A DNA stretch of 64,000 nucleotides from Belliella pelovolcani (lineage in GTDB: Bacteria > Bacteroidota > Bacteroidia > Cytophagales > Cyclobacteriaceae): assembly GCF_900156785.1 (NCBI RefSeq), contig NZ_FTOP01000005.1:186001-250000 (forward strand). Direction: 5' to 3'. Below, piece after piece: positions 43,363 to 50,900 of this stretch. The position numbers and the translations under genes were made by a program. Numbering within the stretch: the stretch's first letter is position 1; each line of letters opens with the position of its first letter. The notes below the pieces were generated by a model that did no database searches, was not told the origin of the DNA, and saw nothing but the letters and a program-made list of their open reading frames with translations.

Positions 43363-43653
43363 TGAGGGATTGATGATTTTGAAATTTCAAGATTGAGGAA
43401 ACATATTGTTTAATTGGTTAACTGGTTGGGGGGATGAGAGAGGTTTTCCGTACTGGGTTGAGGAGAAGTTTAATCGATATTTGCATAACGGGCTAGGGGG
43501 TAAGGATTGAGCGTAGTGGGAAGTGATTGTAATCCGAGGTATTGTCTATTCTTTTCAAACTTTGCTACTTGGAGTGCTTTGCGAGAATTAGAGGGCCTTC
43601 TAAACCTCACATCCACATTTTTAAAACTTTACGGAATTATTTTGAAGTTCGCT
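43363..43653. other. Non-coding stretch between the DUF5522 gene and the rpmB promoter
   Basis: No supported gene. A G-rich word recurs loosely: GTGAGGGATTGATG just after the DUF5522 stop and GGTAAGGATTGAGCG near 43500. The 67-codon frame from 43507 has no recognisable domain and runs through the rpmB promoter. Confidence 0.4.
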
Positions 43654-43684
43654 TTTGGTAATTCATTAAAAACTCCGATATTTG
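43654..43684 (+). promoter_or_regulatory. Promoter of the rpmB-rpmG-DUF4295 unit
   Basis: TTTG (43654-43657) is followed after 19 bases by GATATTTG (43677-43684), one base off TAnnTTTG. The rpmB ATG is 44 bases further on. Confidence 0.65.
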
Positions 43685-43728
43685 CAGACTCAATTAGAAA
43701 AACGCAATAAATATTACGATCATATATC

Positions 43729-43971
43729 ATGGCAAAAGTTTGTGACATCACCGGTAAAAGACCTCGAGTAGGTAATAATGTATCGCATGCGAACAACAAG
43801 ACCAAGCGTAGATTCTACCCTAACTTGCACAAGAAGTCTTTCTACGTGCCTGAGGAAGATGCTTGGATCACTTTGAAAGTTTGTTCGAAGGCATTGAGAA
43901 CCATCAATAAGAATGGTATCTCTTCTGTTTTGAAAAAAGCTCAGAACGAAGGTTACATTATCATTAAATAA
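43729..43971 (+). CDS. rpmB: 50S ribosomal protein L28
   Basis: An 80-residue L28, a structural protein of the large ribosomal subunit. It begins [20 protein letters not shown] and continues [20 protein letters not shown], all standard for L28. The Cys at position 5 is the only cysteine of the usual zinc motif near the N-terminus. It heads the unit rpmB-rpmG-DUF4295, an order conserved in Bacteroidota, with rpmG 32 bases downstream. Confidence 0.98.
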   Translation: MAKVCDITGKRPRVGNNVSHANNKTKRRFYPNLHKKSFYVPEEDAWITLKVCSKALRTINKNGISSVLKKAQNEGYIIIK

Positions 43972-44003
43972 TTAGATTGACTCTCTATAAATAGTTCAAG
44001 GAA

Positions 44004-44186
44004 ATGGCTAAGAAAGGTAACAGAGTACAAGTGATTTTGGAATGCACGGAGCATAAAGCTTCTGGCCAACCAGGTACTTCAAGATATATCACTACCAAAA
44101 ACCGTAAGAACACTACTGAGAGATTGGAATTGAAAAAATTCAATCCTATCTTGAAAAAAGTGACGGTTCACAAAGAAATTAAATAA
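44004..44186 (+). CDS. rpmG: 50S ribosomal protein L33
   Basis: A 60-residue L33: [40 protein letters not shown] and [14 protein letters not shown]. It keeps one Cys (LECTEH) and lacks the CxxC pairs needed to bind zinc, so is the zinc-independent form. It lies between rpmB (32 bases before) and the small DUF4295 gene (44 bases after) and is certainly co-transcribed with them. Confidence 0.98.
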   Translation: MAKKGNRVQVILECTEHKASGQPGTSRYITTKNRKNTTERLELKKFNPILKKVTVHKEIK

Positions 44187-44230
44187 TCAAGGACTGTTTG
44201 CCGCAAGGTAAATTTTAAAACCTCAAAGAT

Positions 44231-44383
44231 ATGGCTAAGAAAGTAGTAGCAACGCTAAAGAAAGAAGGTGGTGTAACTTACGCTAAGGTGATCAAGGCTG
44301 TAAAGTCTGAAAAAACTGGTGCTTACACCTTCAGAGAAGAGATGGTCCCTACCACTATGGTTCAGGATACATTGAAAAAATAA
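44231..44383 (+). CDS. DUF4295 small basic protein
   Basis: A 50-residue basic protein: MAKKVVATLKKEGGVTYAKV, then IKAVKSEKTGAYTFREEMVP and TTMVQDTLKK. It matches DUF4295, a Bacteroidota family almost always found directly after rpmB and rpmG, which suggests a ribosome-linked role, though none is proven. It is the last gene before a strong terminator. The start and stop are clear. Confidence 0.92.
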   Translation: MAKKVVATLKKEGGVTYAKVIKAVKSEKTGAYTFREEMVPTTMVQDTLKK

Positions 44384-44410
44384 TTGCCATTTGCATCGTA
44401 ATGCAAATAT

Positions 44411-44446
44411 AAAGTCCCTCTGAGTTCGACTCAGGAGGGACTTTTT
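44411..44446 (+). terminator. Terminator after the L28-L33-DUF4295 unit
   Basis: AAAGTCCCTC-TGAGT and ACTCA-G-GAGGGACTTT pair around TCG with a single bulged G, then TTT. It separates the ribosomal unit from ftsY. Confidence 0.92.
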
Positions 44447-44476
44447 CATTATATTCGGGCTCAAATTGTATAAACT

Positions 44477-45433
44477 ATGGGAATTTTCGGGTTCTTTTCG
44501 AAAGAAAAAAAAGAAAGTCTAGATCAAGGACTTCAAAAATCCAGTGAAAATATTTTTTCTAAACTCAGCAAGGCGGTAGTTGGTAAGTCCAAGGTGGACG
44601 AGGAGATCCTCGATGAGCTGGAAGAAATTTTGATAACCTCTGATGTAGGTGTAGATACTACCATCAAAATCATCAGAAGAATAGAGGAGCGAGTAGCAAA
44701 AGATAAATACCTCAATACAGATGAGCTGGATAAGATTCTTAGGGAAGAAGTCGTAGGCCTGCTCGAAGAAAATAAAAGCGCAGATCAGGGTGATTTTGAT
44801 CTACCTGCTGACAAAAAGCCCTATGTCATCATGGTAGTAGGCGTCAATGGTGTAGGCAAAACGACGACCATTGGCAAGCTTGCCCATCAATTCAAACAAG
44901 CTGGTAAATCTGTGGTGCTGGGAGCAGCTGATACTTTTCGGGCAGCGGCTGTAGATCAATTGATCCTTTGGGGGGAACGTGTAGATGTACCTGTGGTTTC
45001 GCATGGGATGAATACGGATCCTGCTTCAGTGGCTTTTGATACTGTCAAAAAGGCCGTTGAGATGAACGCCGACGTAGTTATTGTAGATACTGCGGGTCGA
45101 TTGCATACCAAGGTCAACTTGATGAATGAATTGACCAAAATCAAAAGGGTGATGCAGAAATTCATTGAGGATGCTCCTCATGAAATCCTGTTAGTACTTG
45201 ATGGTTCTACAGGGCAAAATGCATTTATGCAAGCCAAGGAATTTACCAAGGCGACGGATATCTCCGCATTAGCGATTACCAAACTCGATGGGACTGCCAA
45301 AGGTGGCGTAGTGATTGGGATTTCTGATCAATTTAGAATTCCTGTAAAGTACATTGGCGTAGGTGAAAAAATGACCGATTTACAAGTCTTCAATCGTAAG
45401 GAATTTGTGGATTCCTTATTTAAGAAGAAGTAA
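44477..45433 (+). CDS. ftsY: Signal recognition particle receptor FtsY
   Basis: FtsY is the SRP receptor GTPase that delivers nascent membrane proteins to the translocon. The 318-residue protein has the short N-terminal region typical of Bacteroidota (MGIFGFFSKEKKESLDQG), the four-helix N domain, and the G domain with G1 GVNGVGKTTTIGKLA (about residue 123), DTFRAAAVDQL, G3 DTAGRLHTK, G4 TKLDGTAKGG and the closing VGEKMTDLQVFN. It follows the ribosomal unit in the conserved phylum order and converges on the M48 gene. Confidence 0.98.
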   Translation: MGIFGFFSKEKKESLDQGLQKSSENIFSKLSKAVVGKSKVDEEILDELEEILITSDVGVDTTIKIIRRIEERVAKDKYLNTDELDKILREEVVGLLEENKSADQGDFDLPADKKPYVIMVVGVNGVGKTTTIGKLAHQFKQAGKSVVLGAADTFRAAAVDQLILWGERVDVPVVSHGMNTDPASVAFDTVKKAVEMNADVVIVDTAGRLHTKVNLMNELTKIKRVMQKFIEDAPHEILLVLDGSTGQNAFMQAKEFTKATDISALAITKLDGTAKGGVVIGISDQFRIPVKYIGVGEKMTDLQVFNRKEFVDSLFKKK

Positions 45434-45442
45434 TTGGGGTTT

Positions 45443-45484
45443 GGTTATTAGTTATCGGTTAATGGTTATTAGTTACTGGTAATA
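45443..45484. repeat. Two-unit 21-bp direct repeat after ftsY
   Basis: GGTTATTAGTTATCGGTTAAT (45443-45463) is followed directly by GGTTATTAGTTACTGGTAATA, differing at a few positions. It lies between the ftsY stop and the shared terminator. Confidence 0.65.
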
Positions 45485-45509
45485 GGGTATATACTTTTGG
45501 AGTATGTAG

Positions 45510-45537
45510 AATCCCCCAGAAATGTGGGGATTTTTTT
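45510..45537. terminator. Shared terminator of ftsY and the M48 gene
   Basis: AATCCCC and GGGGATT pair around a 9-nt loop, then TTTTT. The T run touches the TAA of the minus-strand protease gene. Confidence 0.8.
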
Positions 45538-46768
45538 ATGCCTCTAGTTTTTTCAGCCTTTCTAGTAGGGGAGGGTGAGAATAATTGACAAAGACATACC
45601 AAGGGTGTGGGTTGATATTGCTGAGGCTGTTGATCGAAAGAGTCTTGAGCGCTTCGGCTAGCGGCTTGCCGTCGTATGTTTCTTTGGCATAGGCATCTGC
45701 TTCGAATTCATTCTTTCTGCTCACCATGTTCATAAATATGCCAATGATCATGGAAATGGGAGAGAATAGCATGGTGAAGCCAATGATATTCAAGTGGATG
45801 GCCATTTGGCTGCCTCCAAGTGCCAGACTCATGGCCTCACTATGGATAAACTGCGCTAGAATAAAAAGTAAAATACCAATCTGCAAGATCCCTGATATCA
45901 TCCCTGAGATGATATGTTTCTTTTTGTAATGACCAATTTCGTGGGCAAGTACTGCTACCAATTCATCGGGGGTATGTTGCTCTATCAGGGTGTCATAAAG
46001 TACAACCTTTTTTCTTTTTCCAAAACCTGAGAAAAAAGCATTGGCTTTGGAGCTTCTTTTGCTTCCATCGATTACAAACAGATTCTCCAAAGGGAAATTT
46101 ACTTGCTTGGTGTAATGAATGATTTTATCTCTCAGCTCACCATCTTCTAAAGGGGTTAGTTTGTTGAAAAGTGGCAGGATTAGGGAAGTGTAGAAAAGGT
46201 TTACAAATACCATAAATGCAGCAGCAATCAACCAAAATTGCCACCAGAAATCTTTACCTATCTGATGTACTAGCCAAAGCAATACAGCCAATAGCCCCCC
46301 ACCAACGATGATGGATAAGACATAGCCTTTGATCTTATCAGAAAAGTAGGTGGCTTTGGTTGATTTATTGAATCCAAATTTTTCTTCAATGACGAAGGTT
46401 TGATAATAGTCAAAGGGTAGCGATAAAAAATCCGAACCGATAAAGATAATGCCAAAGTATGCGAGAGAAAGGAGCAGCGGATGGCTGATCCACTGACTCA
46501 ACCACTGATCTACCCAGCCAAATACCCCAAAATATATCAGACCAATAGTGATCAAGAAACTGATCGATCCAGTAAGCAAACCAAATTTGTAATAAGCTCT
46601 TTGGTACCGATGGCTTTCATGTAATTTTTTTTCATCTACATACTGATCCAAGGTTTGAGGAATGGACGGAACAGGCCTTGAGCTATTGAGGAAGCTTAGT
46701 GTTTTTTCAAAAAGGAAACCAAAAGTCACTACCCCCATCAAGAGGTATTTGATTTGTATTGCGTCCAT
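45536..46768 (-). CDS. M48-family (Ste24-like) membrane metalloprotease
   Basis: A 410-residue integral-membrane zinc protease of the Ste24/CAAX-protease type. The zinc motif is VLAHEIGHYKKKH (HEIGH near residue 275), with the third ligand Glu in RKNEFEADAYAKET. SLPFDYYQTFVIEEKFGFN is the conserved family region, and about seven hydrophobic segments surround it. In bacteria without prenylated CAAX proteins its substrates are unknown; membrane-protein quality control is a common suggestion. It shares a terminator with convergent ftsY. Confidence 0.95.
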   Translation of the reverse strand: MDAIQIKYLLMGVVTFGFLFEKTLSFLNSSRPVPSIPQTLDQYVDEKKLHESHRYQRAYYKFGLLTGSISFLITIGLIYFGVFGWVDQWLSQWISHPLLLSLAYFGIIFIGSDFLSLPFDYYQTFVIEEKFGFNKSTKATYFSDKIKGYVLSIIVGGGLLAVLLWLVHQIGKDFWWQFWLIAAAFMVFVNLFYTSLILPLFNKLTPLEDGELRDKIIHYTKQVNFPLENLFVIDGSKRSSKANAFFSGFGKRKKVVLYDTLIEQHTPDELVAVLAHEIGHYKKKHIISGMISGILQIGILLFILAQFIHSEAMSLALGGSQMAIHLNIIGFTMLFSPISMIIGIFMNMVSRKNEFEADAYAKETYDGKPLAEALKTLSINSLSNINPHPWYVFVNYSHPPLLERLKKLEA

Positions 46769-46780
46769 AAGTTTTTCTTC

Positions 46781-47833
46781 TTAGAATTTAGGGCAAGGGA
46801 GCACGGTATCTCTGCTTCTAGGCTTTCCTTGATTTCTCGAGGGGAAAGTGTAAGATACGCTAACTTCGTGCGCTCCTCCAGACTGAATGCCTAGGTTGGA
46901 GACCGTGTAGTCAAAGCTATACCCCATGTTTAACCCAGATAGCAAATTGAAACCCACCATCATTACAACTGCGTCGCGATTGCTTTGTTGCTCCACGGGC
47001 TTGTAAGGTAAACCTCTATACCAAACCCCAAAAATAATAGGTTCCATGAAAAGATAAGCTCCCACGTCAAGTTGCTCAAATGGCCCCTGTCTCTTGTAAT
47101 TGATCGTAGGTACAAAATACCTTTGCTTGTACATGTGAGTGAAGTCATTTCTGTAGCCACCATTTCCTAAAGGGATTTTGACTCCAGTGTGTAGGGATAG
47201 TTTCATAGGTAGTCTACTGACACTCTCTTCATCTAGGAAAGATTGGTTGGGTTGGTTGACGTGATGGGTAGATGCTCCAAACCAAAACCGATCCGTAAAA
47301 AATAAGCCGCCAAAAGAAAGGGATAGTAAGTTGACAGGATCACCTATACCTGGCAGATCATTACCAGGTTGTGTTGGTCCGAAAGGATCGGCTGGATTGA
47401 TTTGATTGGCAAAGATGAGATTTTCGAAAAAACCGATATCTCTGCGGATATAACTCGCCTGAAAGCCTGGTCTGAAGTACGCATTTTGGCCTAACCTCAA
47501 TTCATAAGAATACAAACCTGAAATGGTTGTGGACCTGAGTTGTGCAGCGCCTTCGACATCATTCATTACAAGAAAACCAACACCACTATTATAATCATCC
47601 AGATAGGTATCGTAATATGCGGAAAAAGTCGTAAACTGTGCATTGAGTCCTGGCCATTGGTTCCTATAGTTGGCACCAATTCTTGTCGCTTGTTCTGCAC
47701 CAGTAAAAGCAGGGTTGAGGTATAAGGGTGCTGCGTAATATTGACTATATTGCGGGTCTTGTGCGCTGCTTTCTAGGGTGGAAACTAGAAATAAAGGGAC
47801 AAAAAAAAGACAATATAGATAAGACCTGATCAA
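46781..47833 (-). CDS. Type IX secretion PorP/SprF-family outer-membrane protein
   Basis: A 350-residue outer-membrane barrel of the PorP/SprF family. The signal peptide is followed by AQDPQYSQYYAAPLYLNPAF and GAEQATRIGANYRNQWPG, the family's most conserved region, and later MGYSFDYTVSNLGIQSGGAHEVSVSY. Members work with the T9SS and are usually paired with a large secreted protein bearing a gliding-type C-terminal domain. That partner starts 83 bases away on the opposite strand. The last residues (SRDTVLPCPKF) match family tails. Confidence 0.95.
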   Translation of the reverse strand: MIRSYLYCLFFVPLFLVSTLESSAQDPQYSQYYAAPLYLNPAFTGAEQATRIGANYRNQWPGLNAQFTTFSAYYDTYLDDYNSGVGFLVMNDVEGAAQLRSTTISGLYSYELRLGQNAYFRPGFQASYIRRDIGFFENLIFANQINPADPFGPTQPGNDLPGIGDPVNLLSLSFGGLFFTDRFWFGASTHHVNQPNQSFLDEESVSRLPMKLSLHTGVKIPLGNGGYRNDFTHMYKQRYFVPTINYKRQGPFEQLDVGAYLFMEPIIFGVWYRGLPYKPVEQQSNRDAVVMMVGFNLLSGLNMGYSFDYTVSNLGIQSGGAHEVSVSYTFPSRNQGKPRSRDTVLPCPKF

Positions 47834-47916
47834 TTGTTTATTCGTTAATTAAGATGTTCAATGTAGATGCTAAACGATTCAAAACTTTCGTTGTTTTAGT
47901 TAGCAGGACGTAAATT

Positions 47917-50900
47917 ATGAAAACAGCTTTTAAATCTATTCAATTTTCTCTGATTTTTGCAGTAATCTGCTCATTATCCTGCATTTTAAATTCAAATAAA
48001 AGTTTTTCACAAGGGTTTAATAACAACGAGTGGGTTTTTGGCTATTGTGACTCAGGTACTGAAAACAATTACCTCTCCTTTGGAAAGGGTGGGGAGCCTA
48101 TAATTAGAACCCTTCCTGGATCTATTGTTGTTGGGGAAAATAACAACGCAGTGGCCATTGATCCCATCACAGGGCAAAAACTTTTTTATACAAATGGTGA
48201 GTTGGTTTACAATTATGATGATAATATCATACAAGGTGCTCCAAACGGTATTGGAGGAAATATTGATGGGAGGCAGCAGGTAGCTATTGGGGTCTTGGAT
48301 TATGATCCTGAAGGGAACAAGTTGTATTACACCTTTCATATCACACCAGGTGGGCAGCTTCAATATTCTGTGGTAGATATGAATGCACCTGGAGGAGCGA
48401 CAGGGAATCAACCTCCACTGGGTCAGGTAACTGTACTCAACCAAAATATTGGTCCTGCTACTGGTGCTATCGCAGTGGTAAAGTCAGCACAATCACCTTC
48501 TTACTTGATCAGCTTCAATGGAGGCAACTTAATCTCCAGAAGAATTGAAGCCACACAAGGTGATTTTACGGAGACTGATGATGTAGGTATACCTTTTACA
48601 CCAAAGGCGATAATTTTTAATGAAGCAACAGGACAATTGATGCTTATTCCTGAAAACCCTAATGAGGACATCGTATTGGTAGATTTTGATACCGCAACAG
48701 GAAGTTTTGGTACAGTCAATACCATTTCGCAATCTGGGGGAGCTGAATCAATAGAAGGAGCAGCCTTCAGCCCTGATAGTGATTATATCTACTTTTCTAG
48801 AGGCAATGAATTGTTCCGAGTTCCTGCGGATGATTTAGATGCAGACCCTGAATTGATTCCTTTGGAAAATGATGTATTCCGAATTTATGATATCAAAGTC
48901 GGCCCTGATGGAAGATTGTATTATATCTATGAAGAAGTAGCAGGTGGTCCTCAATTGATCGGAAGGGTAGATAATCCTGACGAGGAAGATCTGGAGGAAC
49001 TGGAGATAGATGAAGATCCATTTGATGGGGTGGATTTTTGTGGTAGGATTTTCCCTCAGTTTGCCCCAAATGCTGATATTGAAGCGGAAGTAGATTTTAC
49101 ATGGGAGCCAGAAGAACCGTGTAGTAATAATCCTGTACAGTTGACAAGTGTCATCACACCTGAAAATTACAGGCCGGTAAGTTTTGAATGGTCCTTCTCG
49201 CCGCCCTTGACTGACGAAGATGGTGAGCCTATAGAAATGGATTTCAATCAGGAGCACCTCTTGATTCCTGAGGAGGCGACGGGAGATCAAAGTATCACAG
49301 CTACGCTTGTGGTAACTTTTGCTGATGGAACTAGGGAGGAAGTTACCAAAGAAATTGAACTGGCTCAAAATGATTTGGAGGCAAACTTCACTCCTCAAGA
49401 TACCACACTCTGTGCGCCTAATTGTATAGACTTGATGCCATTGTTAGAAGTACAAGCAGGCGGAGGACAAGGTGGTGAAACTCCTGGAGGAATTGGCGGA
49501 GGTCAAGGAGGTAATTACGAGTACTTTTGGTCCAATAAGCGAGATGAAGGATGGGGGCCAGAAGCTCCAAATGAAGTTTGTAGACCAGGACTTTACTGGG
49601 TTTTGGTCAGGGAAGTGGGTTCTTCATGCTATGCGTATGCGAGTATCAGGATTCGAATTTGGGATCTACCAGATCAAAATAATAACATTTGGTACTTCGG
49701 GAATCAAGCAGGCTTAGATTTCAATCCTGATCCCGATGACCCTGATGGGCCTACGCCAAGACCCGTTACCCACCCGAATACAATACCTGCGGGAACTACC
49801 ACGATTTCAGATGAAACTGGCCAGGTGCTTTTCTACACAGATGGCTCGACGGTTTGGGATTTGAATGGGAACGTCATGGCAAATGGAGAAAATATTGGAG
49901 GAAGCAATCTATCTTCCGAAAGTGTGATCGCTGTACCAGTTCCCAATGTGGAGACCATGTTTTACCTATTTACAACTGAGCGGGCCGCTGATGGGAGCAA
50001 TCAAGTGAAGTTTTCGGTAGTAGATATCATTGCAGAGAATCCTACAGGAGTAGGAAATGTAGTCACCAAGGATAATCTTTTGTTTAGTCCTTCCACAGAG
50101 CAATCTGCTGCTTTGGCCTCGGGTGATACGACTTGGGTACTTTTCCATGAATTGGGGAATAATACTTTTAGAGCTTATCCGATAACGCAATTTGGTATCG
50201 GTCCACCTGTATTTTCCTCAGTAGGTTCCGTTCATGGATTCAACACAGGAGTGGGAAGTATGAAGTTCAGTCCAGATGGATCTAAAGTAGCTGTCACTAT
50301 TCAGGATGGAGCATGTAGTCGTGTCGAGATTTTTGATTTCGATCAGCAGACAGGTAGGTTAACTGAATATGCCAATTTGGATTTGGGTTGTAATAATGAT
50401 GATGTTTACGGGTTGGAATTTTCCAATGATAGTAACAGGTTATTTGTGACATACACTGGAAATGGGGGCAAAGTAGAAGAGTTTCTTATAGGTAGTCCAA
50501 CTTCGTCAGATGATGATGTGGACCTGAGTTGTGCGACATGTTTGAATAATGCATCAAGTAGAGCAGCACGGGAGCAGTGTATATTGGATTCGCGTACGCA
50601 ATTGGATATAGATGGGCCCATTGGTGCAATTCAGGTAGGTCCAGATGGGCAGATTTATGTAGCGAGACCTGGTCAAGCTGCCTTAGGCACCATCAATGCG
50701 GGTCAAAATTGTACACCAAGTACTGCTGTTACAGAGGGGATGTTTTTGGCTCCAGGTACTAGCTCCAATCTTGGTTTGCCATCTTTTGTGCAGCAATCAG
50801 GAAGTAGTATTCCTGAGCCGCAGATCGTAGGACCCGAGAGGTTATGTTTAGACCCAGAAGTTGGAGCTGAAGGGTTGTTTGAAGGTGGTGGAGAGCCCGA

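Noticed and set aside
43507-43710. 67-codon frame before rpmB
   Set aside because: No domain, and it runs through the TTTG-N19-GATATTTG promoter of the ribosomal unit.
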